A DNA stretch of 5,800 bases from an uncultured Simplicispira sp. (GTDB lineage Bacteria; Pseudomonadota; Gammaproteobacteria; Burkholderiales; Burkholderiaceae_C): NCBI GenBank assembly GCA_903882725.1, contig CAIRYF010000194.1, forward strand, positions 1-5,800, in the 5' to 3' direction. How positions within the stretch are numbered: the first letter of the stretch is position 1; every line of letters begins with the position of its first letter. The translations under genes and the position numbers were made by a program. Below, one piece after another: positions 1-5,730 of the stretch. Under the pieces are notes generated by a model. It had not been told where the DNA came from, ran no database searches, and saw only the letters and a program-made list of their open reading frames with translations.

Positions 1-1517
1 ATGTAGTCATGCTTCGTGCCCTGCTCACTGAGCAAGGGTATGGTGATTGCGCCTTGGATGAGGCAGCCATTGCTGCCGCCGCCAGTGACTGCAACACCCT
101 GACGGAGGCATTTTCTGTGCCTGTGGCACAACGGCGCGATGCAGCTATTGAGATCACAGTGGCACGCGATGAAATGGCGGCCCACCTCACATTAGTGGCC
201 GCGCAAGGGGGCAAAGATGTCACGCTGGGAGATCTGCTGCAAGCGCTGAGTCATGCAGGTGTCATTTTTGGTGTGAATGACGACGTTCTACGGCAGGTCA
301 GTGAGCTGGGCCAAGGACACCAAATTGCGATTGCCGAAGGAAAAAAACCTGAAAACGGCAACAACAGCCAGTTTGAAACACTGATTGAAGATACGCCTAA
401 CCGCGCCCCACGGGTCGATGAAAACGGCCTCATTGACTACCGAGAGCGCGGTGCCATCCAAACCGTCCAGCCCGAGACTGCGCTGATGCGCCGCATTCCG
501 GCGACGCAAGGCGTCGATGGCTGCACTGTTCGAGGCCGCGCTTTACACCGGCGCCCAGGGCGCGACACGCCCTTTGCTCCCAACCTCACAGGCACCCAGT
601 TTGACCCTAACGACGCCGAGGTACTGCAAGCTGCAGTCGCCGGACAGGCCGTTCTGGTAACCAACGGAATGCTGGTCGAGCCCATCTTGAAAGTATCCGA
701 AGTCAATATGGCTTCGGGCAACATACATTTTGATGGCACCGTATATATCAAGGGAGATGTTCTGCAAGGCCTGCTGGTCAAGGCCACTGGCGACATCGTG
801 ATCCGTGGGATGGTCGATGGCGGCCGACTGGAAGCGGGCGGCAACATCACCATCGCTGGCGGCATCATTGCCCACGCCAGCGTGCGCGCGGCAGGCTCGG
901 TCAGTGCGCGCTTTGCGCAAGGGGTAAAAATTTCTGCCGGTACAGTGATCGAGCTACAAGATATGGCACTTGACTGCCAACTCGACGCCCTCAATCAAAT
1001 TTTGATTGGCACACAAAAACCAGGGCGTGGACGCCTGATTGGCGGCACCACAACCACCATGATGCTGCTGCGCGTGCCTGTGTTGGGCTCCCCCACCAGC
1101 CCTATCACCCGGGTTGTGCTGGGTGCCAATCCCGAGCTGGCTGCTAAATACATTGCCCTGCAAGAATGCCTGGCCAAGCAAAAACAGGCAGAAGAAAGCC
1201 TAGAACAGCTGGAAAAACAAATCAGCTCCGTGGGAGATCCAACCGGTATGCTGCCGCGCATCAAACAGTCGCGTCAACACGCCTTGCAAGAATGGGGGAA
1301 ATTGCTGGCCGAGCGCAACGATTTAGAAGCCCAAATCGCTGCGGAAGAAACTGCGCGGCTAGAAATTACCACCGCTGTCGATGGCGCTGTCGATCTGGTG
1401 TTTGACAAGCAGCTAGTGCGCTTGCGCAATGAATGCGGCAGTGGCGTTTTCACCAAGTCCCCCATCGGCCACATCCTATTCACTGACTCCAAAGATGTCA
1501 GTGTGCGTGTGGGCTGA
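1..1517 (+). CDS. fapA: FapA/DUF342-family protein (flagellar assembly protein A-like), 5' end possibly outside the window
   Basis: Cytoplasmic protein of the FapA (DUF342) family; some members are linked to flagellar assembly and polar localisation in Vibrio and Pseudomonas, but the biochemical role is poorly defined. Residue numbers count from the ATG at 9 (502 aa). Residues 1-100 resemble the FapA N-terminal region. Residues 142-185 carry the characteristic block YRERGAIQTVQPE...RRIPATQGVDGCTVRGR. Residues about 230-345 are a Gly-rich run of short beta strands (GNIHFDGTVYIKGDV, GDIVIRG, GNITIAGG), the expected right-handed beta-helix. Residues about 376-453 are Glu/Gln/Lys-rich and predicted coiled coil, followed by a short C-terminal beta segment. 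The frame stays open through base 3 with no visible ribosome site before base 9, and relatives often have more N-terminal sequence, so the gene probably begins upstream. It is convergent with exbD and no flagellar gene is visible, so a flagellar role here rests on family only. Confidence 0.85.
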   Translation, partial: VVMLRALLTEQGYGDCALDEAAIAAAASDCNTLTEAFSVPVAQRRDAAIEITVARDEMAAHLTLVAAQGGKDVTLGDLLQALSHAGVIFGVNDDVLRQVSELGQGHQIAIAEGKKPENGNNSQFETLIEDTPNRAPRVDENGLIDYRERGAIQTVQPETALMRRIPATQGVDGCTVRGRALHRRPGRDTPFAPNLTGTQFDPNDAEVLQAAVAGQAVLVTNGMLVEPILKVSEVNMASGNIHFDGTVYIKGDVLQGLLVKATGDIVIRGMVDGGRLEAGGNITIAGGIIAHASVRAAGSVSARFAQGVKISAGTVIELQDMALDCQLDALNQILIGTQKPGRGRLIGGTTTTMMLLRVPVLGSPTSPITRVVLGANPELAAKYIALQECLAKQKQAEESLEQLEKQISSVGDPTGMLPRIKQSRQHALQEWGKLLAERNDLEAQIAAEETARLEITTAVDGAVDLVFDKQLVRLRNECGSGVFTKSPIGHILFTDSKDVSVRVG

Positions 1518-1528
1518 TATAGCTTGCG

Positions 1529-1549
1529 CAGCGCACGATGATTGCGCTG
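1529..1549. terminator. small hairpin between convergent fapA and exbD, possible weak terminator
   Basis: A perfect 7-bp inverted repeat, CAGCGCA (1529-1535) and TGCGCTG (1543-1549), separated by a 7-nt loop, lies 11 bases after the fapA-like stop in the 97-bp convergent gap. No T-tract follows on either strand, so it is not a canonical intrinsic terminator. It is placed where a bidirectional terminator would be expected. Nothing else recognisable was seen in 1518-1614. Confidence 0.3.
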
Positions 1550-1614
1550 AACTCTGCGGTGTTTGCGTTTGTGCCTTTGGCGTCTGATTCCCCCTCTGCC
1601 ATTACCCGCACTCG

Positions 1615-2022
1615 TTACTGTGGCTCGGTAATAAAGCCGATTTTGCGCACGCCAGCGCGCTGCGCCGCAGCCATCGCTTGGGCTACGCGCTCGTAGCGCA
1701 CGGCTTTGTCGCCGTTGATGTGCAGCTCCGGCTGGGGCTCTTTGGCCGCTTCGGCTTGCAGGCGGCTCGCTAGCTCGCTGTCGTCGATGGGCGTGCCGTT
1801 CCAAAAATAGTCGCCTTCAGCGGCCACGCTCAGGCGCACGGTTTCTGGGGTGATCAGCTCGGGCTGGTTGACGGCGCGGGGCAAGTCAACGTTCACCGCG
1901 TGTTTCATCACCGGCACGGTGATGATGAAAATAATCAATAGCACCAGCATCACGTCCACCAGCGGTGTCATGTTGATCTCGTTCATCACCTCGTCAGCAT
2001 CGTCTCGGGTTGCAAACGACAT
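1615..2022 (-). CDS. exbD: TonB-system biopolymer transport protein ExbD
   Basis: ExbD is an inner-membrane subunit of the TonB-ExbB-ExbD motor, which uses the proton-motive force to energise outer-membrane receptors. The 135-aa length is normal for the family. Residues 1-19 are a cytoplasmic leader with the typical NEINMTPLVDVMLVLL block. The essential proton-path aspartate is Asp23, equivalent to E. coli Asp25, at the start of a single transmembrane helix (about 23-42). Residues 43-135 form the periplasmic domain, ending RAGVRKIGFITEP. The ATG at 2022 is supported by an upstream AAGAAAGG on the minus strand about 10 bases away, and it sits only 2 bases after the exbB stop, so the two genes are almost certainly translationally linked. 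An in-frame longer reading exists upstream but runs through exbB in the wrong frame. Confidence 0.96.
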   Translation of the reverse strand: MSFATRDDADEVMNEINMTPLVDVMLVLLIIFIITVPVMKHAVNVDLPRAVNQPELITPETVRLSVAAEGDYFWNGTPIDDSELASRLQAEAAKEPQPELHINGDKAVRYERVAQAMAAAQRAGVRKIGFITEPQ

Positions 2023-2024
2023 GG

Positions 2025-2753
2025 TCAAGCGCCTTTCTTTAGGGGCAATACTTGCGCTGATGCTGCCAAACTGCCGCCGCTGGAGACGCGCGCACCGGTG
2101 ACAAAGTAAGCGTGCAGGTCGTGGGCAAAGCTGTTGAGGCGAATCAAAATAGATTTGTTGCCGCGCACCAAGGCGTTGTAGCCCAGCACCGCCGGAATTG
2201 CCACCGCCAAGCCCAGCGCCGTCATGATCAGCGCCTCGCCAATCGGGCCGGCCACTTTGTCGATGGTCGATTGCCCCGAGGTGCCAATGGCCAGCAGCGC
2301 GTGGTAGATGCCCCAGACGGTGCCAAACAGGCCAATAAACGGTGCCGTTGAGCCCACCGAGGCCAAGATGGCCAAGCCCAGTTGCAGGCGGGCGGTGAAT
2401 TCGTCCAAGCAGTTGCGCAGGCAACGCGTGACCCAATCGCTCACGTCCAGCGTGTCGTGCAATTGGCTTTGGGTGTTGCGGTGGTGGGCGGTGGCTTCGC
2501 GCCCTTCTAGCGCCAGTTGGCGAAATGGGTTGCTGGGGTCGGGGCCGAGTTTGAGCAGGCCAGTGGCAAAGTCTTCGCTGTGCCAAAAGACTTGTGCTGC
2601 GCGGGCGTTTTTGCTGAATTTCATGATGTCCAGGGCTTTGACCAAGATGACGATCCACGAGGCCAGCGACATCACCAGCAGCAGCACTGCCACAAAGCGG
2701 GTGACAAAGTCGCCCTGCGTCCAGACGTTGGCAATGCCAAATTGCGATTCCAT
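2025..2753 (-). CDS. exbB: TonB-system energising protein ExbB (MotA/TolQ/ExbB proton channel family)
   Basis: ExbB forms the pentameric inner-membrane proton channel that drives TonB with ExbD. The 242-aa protein has three hydrophobic segments at about residues 17-40, 124-150 and 171-195, with the large cytoplasmic loop between the first two, as in the family. TM2 holds the signature GLFGTVWGIYHAL (Thr145). TM3 holds IGEALIMTALGLAVAIPAV with the conserved Glu173 and Thr178, matching E. coli Glu176 and Thr181. The ATG at 2753 is preceded on the minus strand by CAGGAG with a 5-base spacer, the best ribosome site in the window. It lies 15 bases after the tonB stop and 2 bases before exbD, so tonB-exbB-exbD is one operon. 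ExbB is chosen over TolQ because of the adjacent tonB and the absence of tolA or tolB. Confidence 0.96.
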   Translation of the reverse strand: MESQFGIANVWTQGDFVTRFVAVLLLVMSLASWIVILVKALDIMKFSKNARAAQVFWHSEDFATGLLKLGPDPSNPFRQLALEGREATAHHRNTQSQLHDTLDVSDWVTRCLRNCLDEFTARLQLGLAILASVGSTAPFIGLFGTVWGIYHALLAIGTSGQSTIDKVAGPIGEALIMTALGLAVAIPAVLGYNALVRGNKSILIRLNSFAHDLHAYFVTGARVSSGGSLAASAQVLPLKKGA

Positions 2754-2768
2754 GAAAACTCCTGAAAA

Positions 2769-3464
2769 TTATTCGAGAACAAAGTTGATGGGCACCAGAT
2801 TCCACATCGCCTCGGCCACGCCATTGCGTTTGCCGGGGACAAAGCGCCAGCGCCGCACGGTGTCTTGCGCATGGTGGTCAAGCCGGTCGTAGCCGCTGGA
2901 CTGCTGGACGGTGATTTTTTCGGGCACCCCTTCGGCGCTGATGAGTACGCGCAGCACCACTTTGCCCTGCTCGCCCATGCGCCGGCTGATGGAGGGGTAG
3001 GCTGGCGCGGGGTTGTTGAGGTAGGCGGCGTTGCTCGATGGCAGTTCGATGCGCGGCGCAGCAGGCGCTGGGCTGGGTGATGGCGGCGCAACGGGTGCTG
3101 GCGCTGGGGGCGCTGCGGCAGGTGACGGTTCAGCAGCGGCGACCACCGGGGCGTTGGCGGGCACAGGTGTCGTATCAGCCACCGCCAAAGGCACCGGTGC
3201 TGGGCGCGGCGTGGGTTTTTTGACGACGGCGGGGCGCGGCACCGGCGGCGGCGCTGGTGCGGGCGGGGGCGGCTGCACCTCGGGCGCGGGCGGCGCCATA
3301 AGGCGGGCGATGACTTCGGCGGGAACGATGATGTCGACCGCCTTGCGCGCCAGCCCCGATTGCAGCGCCCACAGCGCAGCAACGTGAAAAAGCACCACGC
3401 TGCCTGCGATAACTGCATTGCGGCTCAGACGCCCAGGGGCGGCGTAACGGTCAAATTGAGGCAT
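2769..3464 (-). CDS. tonB: energy transducer TonB
   Basis: TonB spans the periplasm and transfers motor energy to the TonB box of outer-membrane receptors. The 231-aa protein has the classic three-part layout. A short cytoplasmic N-terminus leads into an inner-membrane anchor at about residues 16-38 containing His27, like the functional His of E. coli TonB. A Pro/Ala-rich spacer covers about 57-138, with a PPPPAPAPPPVPRPAVVKKP stretch. The C-terminal domain covers about 145-231, with NPAPAYPSISRRMGEQGKV, QQSSGYDRLD and RRWRFVPGKRNG, ending in VPINFVLE. The ATG at 3464 has no good Shine-Dalgarno sequence before it; the leader there is part of a dispersed repeat (see 3461-3515), and no other in-frame ATG precedes the anchor. 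It is first of the tonB-exbB-exbD operon, and the receptor it might serve lies about 2.3 kb upstream. Confidence 0.95.
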   Translation of the reverse strand: MPQFDRYAAPGRLSRNAVIAGSVVLFHVAALWALQSGLARKAVDIIVPAEVIARLMAPPAPEVQPPPPAPAPPPVPRPAVVKKPTPRPAPVPLAVADTTPVPANAPVVAAAEPSPAAAPPAPAPVAPPSPSPAPAAPRIELPSSNAAYLNNPAPAYPSISRRMGEQGKVVLRVLISAEGVPEKITVQQSSGYDRLDHHAQDTVRRWRFVPGKRNGVAEAMWNLVPINFVLE

Positions 3465-3515
3465 AAAAACGATAGCTAACAGCGCTTGCCAGCCGTGGCT
3501 TAGAAGTCTATTTGG
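3461..3515 (-). repeat. degenerate short interspersed intergenic repeat, copy A
   Basis: Read on the minus strand, this ~55-bp segment begins AAATAGACTTCTAAGCC, has a GC-rich middle, and ends CTGTTAGCTATCGTTTTTATG. The same architecture appears on the plus strand at 4877-4930, with an identical 11-mer CTGTTAGCTAT at nearly the same offset (33 versus 32 bases from the left end) and a shared T5 run. The layout (AAAATGGCTTCTAGC, central palindrome, GTTAGCTATTATTTTTGA) resembles a repeat I recall as common between genes in Comamonadaceae; that recognition is from memory. The right end runs into the tonB start codon. Only traces of a central hairpin remain (AGCC-AC-GGCT). Confidence 0.55.
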
Positions 3516-3521
3516 TAGATA

Positions 3522-3746
3522 TTAATAACGAAGAATGCACCACGCCGATACAGCCACCAGCAGCGCGCTGGTGGCGGCACTGCACAACAGCATAGTGTCC
3601 ATCAGGACGCGCAGCCGCAAACCGGCGCTGCGCACGCTACGGCGGCTTCGTTGCGCAGCGCTGCCACGGTGCATGGCATTGCACTGGGCGACCACGTCGC
3701 GGGCGCAACCTTCGCAGCGGCCGCATTGGGTGGCCACGCGCAACTC
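3522..3746 (-). pseudogene. bfd: 5'-truncated remnant of bacterioferritin-associated ferredoxin (Bfd)
   Basis: Bfd is a small [2Fe-2S] protein that mediates iron release from bacterioferritin. This frame reads ELRVATQCGRCEGCARDVVAQC from 3746 downward, which matches the C-terminal half of Bfd; E. coli Bfd has VGNQCGKCVRAAREV at the same place. The C-x2-C iron-sulfur pair is kept. The N-terminal half, with the C-x-C pair and the usual VCVC/RVSD start, is absent: upstream the frame reads unrelated residues to a TGA within the flavin dehydrogenase gene. Only a TTG (3743) could start it, giving 73 aa. After the Bfd-like part, about 50 residues continue, ending in a hydrophobic stretch before TAA at 3522. 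It overlaps the 3' end of the dehydrogenase gene in another frame. Bfd next to tonB is a natural iron-gene pairing, so I read this as a broken resident gene. It cannot bind a four-Cys cluster as it stands. Confidence 0.65.
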
Positions 3747-4879
3747 AACAGGCCGGGTGCTTGCAACAAGGCGCTTGTGGCCTGGGCCAGCGTGGCGCAG
3801 CCGGTCAGGGCCATGGCAATTTCCAGCTCATCGCGCAACAGGCGCAGCACATGGGCGACACCAGCGGCACCAGCATGGGCCAGTCCATAAATCGCAGGCC
3901 GCCCCAGCAGCACGGCGCTGGCACCCAGTGCTATGGCTTTGAGCACATCGGTGCCCCGGCGGATGCCGCCATCTACCAACAGCGGCAAAGCGCCTTGCAG
4001 CGCATCGGCAATGCGCGGCAAAGCGTGGGCGCTGGCCGGTGCGGTGTCCAGCGTGCGCCCGCCGTGGTTGGAGACGATCAGAGCGGCCACGCCCAGCGCG
4101 GCGGCTTGGCGCGCATCGTCGGGATGCAATACGCCTTTAAGCAGCACCGGCAGGTGCGTGATGGATTGCAGCCACGCTACATCGTCCCAGGTGGGCGCGT
4201 GCTGTAGCAGCTCATCAAACAGCGCGCTTTGACTGGGGTGCAGTTCTGCACGCGGTGGCGGCGCAAGGCCGGCCAAATTCACCGCGCTGATACCCGGTGG
4301 CAGCCGAAAACTGGCGCGGCGTTCACGGTCGCGTGCGCCACTGGTGGGAGCGTCTACCGTCAGCACCAGCGCCTCGTAGCCAGCGGCTTCGGCGCGCTGC
4401 ACCAGTTGGCGGGTAAAACCCCGGTCGTGTTGCAGGTACAGCTGAAACCACAGTGGCCCGCGCCCCGCGTCGCCCAACATGGCGCTGGCGACAGCTTCTA
4501 GCGGCGTGCTCGACTGGGTACTGAGCACCAGCCCAGCGCCCAGCGCGGCCGCAGCGTAGGCGCTGGCCAGTTCGCCATCAGGATGTGCCATGCGCTGAAA
4601 GGCTATCGGTGCCAGCAAGATCGGGTGCGCCAGGGTGCGCCCCAGCAGCGTGGTGCGGGTGTGGCCGCCCGCCAAAGCGCGCAGCACACGTGGTTCCAGC
4701 GTGATGCTGTCCCACGCGCTGCGATTGGCGCGCAGGGTAATTTCGTCCGCCGCGCCGCCACTGAAGTAGGCCCACGCGTTGGCGTCCAGTTGCTGTTGTG
4801 CCAGCCGTTCGTGGTCGGCCAGACTGGCAGTGGTTGGCAATACGCTGTGGCGTTGCAAAGCAGGGTTGTTTTTAGTCAA
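3602..4879 (-). CDS. FMN-dependent alpha-hydroxy-acid dehydrogenase (LldD / glycolate oxidase / HMO family) with aberrant C-terminal tail
   Basis: TIM-barrel flavoenzyme oxidising an L-2-hydroxy acid (lactate, glycolate or mandelate-like) to the 2-oxo acid; the substrate cannot be told from sequence. Numbering is from TTG 4879 (425 aa). Visible motifs are AWAYFSGGAADEITLRANR (35-53) with the substrate Tyr, ILLAPIAFQRMAHPDGE, STQSSTPLE, WFQLYLQ (144-150), the catalytic-site Lys in LLKGVLHPDDA (Lys248), the active-site His272 and Arg275 in SNHGGRTLD, and the FMN-phosphate loops DGGIRRGTDVLKAIALGASAV and LGRP. TTG 4879 is preferred because GAGG lies 5 bases upstream; GTG 4909 and TTG 4840 are alternatives, and GTG 4909 lies inside a repeat. 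Family homology ends near MALTGCATLAQ (about 356-366). The remaining tail, including about 50 Ala/Cys-rich residues, overlaps the bfd remnant in another frame and is probably not native. The core catalytic set is complete, so the enzyme may be active. Confidence 0.88.
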   Translation of the reverse strand: MTKNNPALQRHSVLPTTASLADHERLAQQQLDANAWAYFSGGAADEITLRANRSAWDSITLEPRVLRALAGGHTRTTLLGRTLAHPILLAPIAFQRMAHPDGELASAYAAAALGAGLVLSTQSSTPLEAVASAMLGDAGRGPLWFQLYLQHDRGFTRQLVQRAEAAGYEALVLTVDAPTSGARDRERRASFRLPPGISAVNLAGLAPPPRAELHPSQSALFDELLQHAPTWDDVAWLQSITHLPVLLKGVLHPDDARQAAALGVAALIVSNHGGRTLDTAPASAHALPRIADALQGALPLLVDGGIRRGTDVLKAIALGASAVLLGRPAIYGLAHAGAAGVAHVLRLLRDELEIAMALTGCATLAQATSALLQAPGLLSCAWPPNAAAAKVAPATWSPSAMPCTVAALRNEAAVACAAPVCGCAS

Positions 4880-4930
4880 AATGGCCTCTAGCCCAATAGA
4901 TATATGCACTGTTAGCTATTATTTTTGATG
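4877..4930 (+). repeat. degenerate short interspersed intergenic repeat, copy B
   Basis: This copy starts AAAATGGCCTCTAGC and ends CTGTTAGCTATTATTTTTGA on the plus strand. It pairs with copy A at 3461-3515, which lies in the opposite orientation, sharing CTGTTAGCTAT exactly plus matching ends. The central part is diverged and AT-rich. It fills most of the 65-bp gap between the PiuC-like hydroxylase and the flavin dehydrogenase. It contains the possible GTG start (4909) and the GAGG ribosome site of the dehydrogenase. Confidence 0.55.
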
Positions 4931-4944
4931 ATTGACAGGCGTTT

Positions 4945-5694
4945 TTAAGTATCGGCCCACATACGCAGCAGGTTGTGGTAAGTGCCGGTTAGGCCGACCA
5001 CGGCGGGGTTGATGTCGATGTCGATGTTGGTGTTGGTGTTGGTGTTGGTGTTGGTGTTGGTGTTGCCAGTGGCACCAATGCGGCTGCGCAGTTGCAGCAA
5101 GTTCATGTCCATGTTCCACAGCAGCAGGCGCTGCTCGGTCGATCGCACCATGCTCTCGATCCAAAAAAAACTGGCAAGGCGCGCGCCGCGCGTGACGGGC
5201 GCTACTTGGTGGACGGTGGAGCTGGGGTACAGCACCATGTCGCCAGCGGGCAGCTTGACGAGGCGCTCGCTGTGCGCTTCTTGGATGCGCAGTTCGCCGC
5301 CGTCGTATTCATCCGGGTCGGCCAAAAACAGCGTGCAAGAGATGTCGCTGCGCACCCATTGCTGGGTCGATTGCGAGCGCAGCACCGCGCCATCGACATG
5401 GTCGCCGTAAAAGTTGCTCTCGCCGCTGTAGCGGTTAAACAGCGGGTTAAAAATCTTTTTGGGCAGCGCCGCTGAAAAGAACAGCGCATCGCGCTGTAGC
5501 GCGGCCAGCACCAGCGCGCGCAACTGCTGCGATGGTGCGCTGTCTTGCGCCAGCTGCTCGTTGCGCTTGTGTGCCAGCGCCTGGCCGCCAGCGCTGCTGC
5601 GGCCATCGACCCACGGAGCATCGTCGGCGTCCAGCAGGGAGCGGGCGGTGTGGATTTCGTCCGGTGTCAGGATGTTTTTCAGGTGCAAGAACAT
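4945..5694 (-). CDS. piuC: Fe(II)/2-oxoglutarate-dependent PKHD-type hydroxylase, YbiX/PiuC family
   Basis: Cytoplasmic dioxygenase of the PiuC/YbiX family, a usual neighbour of Fiu/PiuA-type iron-siderophore receptors; its substrate is not firmly known. The 249-aa protein starts MFLHLKNILTPDEI, typical of the family. The metal triad is visible in the jelly-roll core: His99 and Asp101 (FYGDHVDGAV) and His162 (SSTVHQV), with Arg172 as the 2-oxoglutarate anchor (TRGARLASFFW). The C-terminal family motif VVGLTGTYHNLLRMWAD is intact. Length exceeds the roughly 225 aa of E. coli YbiX mainly because residues 211-229 are a low-complexity Asn-Thr/Asp-Ile repeat encoded by a hexanucleotide tandem array, inserted just before that motif. 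ATG 5694 has AAAGG about 10 bases upstream. The gene follows the receptor stop by 36 bases, so they likely share a transcript and, by analogy, iron (Fur) control from a promoter outside the window. Confidence 0.92.
   Translation of the reverse strand: MFLHLKNILTPDEIHTARSLLDADDAPWVDGRSSAGGQALAHKRNEQLAQDSAPSQQLRALVLAALQRDALFFSAALPKKIFNPLFNRYSGESNFYGDHVDGAVLRSQSTQQWVRSDISCTLFLADPDEYDGGELRIQEAHSERLVKLPAGDMVLYPSSTVHQVAPVTRGARLASFFWIESMVRSTEQRLLLWNMDMNLLQLRSRIGATGNTNTNTNTNTNTNIDIDINPAVVGLTGTYHNLLRMWADT
5011..5064. repeat. in-frame hexanucleotide tandem repeat (GGTGTT)n inside the piuC-like gene
   Basis: Nine consecutive 6-bp units on the plus strand: GATGTC twice, GATGTT once, then GGTGTT six times (5029-5064), ending at GCCAGT. 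On the coding strand the perfect units read AAC ACC and encode Asn-Thr pairs; the variant units encode Asp-Ile. Because each unit is two codons, gain or loss of units by polymerase slippage changes protein length without shifting the frame. The perfect part is 36 bp, long enough to be a plausible variable-number locus. Confidence 0.93.
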
Positions 5695-5730
5695 GGGGTG
5701 ATGGCCTTTCAGGGTTGGTCTGCTGAGGCG

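Noticed and set aside
437..994. Minus-strand 185-codon open frame inside the fapA-like gene
   Set aside because: It is a high-GC shadow of a well-supported gene; the translation is Ser/Pro/Arg-rich without any recognisable domain.
1274..1804. Minus-strand 176-codon frame spanning the fapA/exbD gap
   Set aside because: Arg-rich composition and overlap with two confident genes in other frames mark it as spurious.
3031..3387. Plus-strand Gly/Ala-rich open frame of 118 codons
   Set aside because: It is the antisense of the Pro/Ala-rich spacer of tonB; CCN/GCN codons read backwards give Gly/Ala. There is no ribosome site or family similarity.
3516..3532. AT-rich GATATTAATAAC as a Fur box for tonB
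   Set aside because: It matches the 19-bp Fur consensus only loosely and overlaps the TAA of the bfd remnant; not enough to annotate.
3461..4930. Insertion sequence or transposon carried between the two inverted repeats
   Set aside because: No transposase or integrase is encoded between them, no target-site duplication was evident by eye, and the repeats look like dispersed intergenic elements rather than IS ends.
4932..4937. TTGACA hexamer as a plus-strand -35 promoter element
   Set aside because: It points into the antisense of the hydroxylase gene, no matching -10 at 16-18 bp is evident, and no plus-strand gene follows.
5011..5064. Possible CRISPR array or DNA-binding iteron cluster
   Set aside because: The units are 6 bp, contiguous, without spacers, and in frame inside a conserved enzyme gene, so it is a coding microsatellite.
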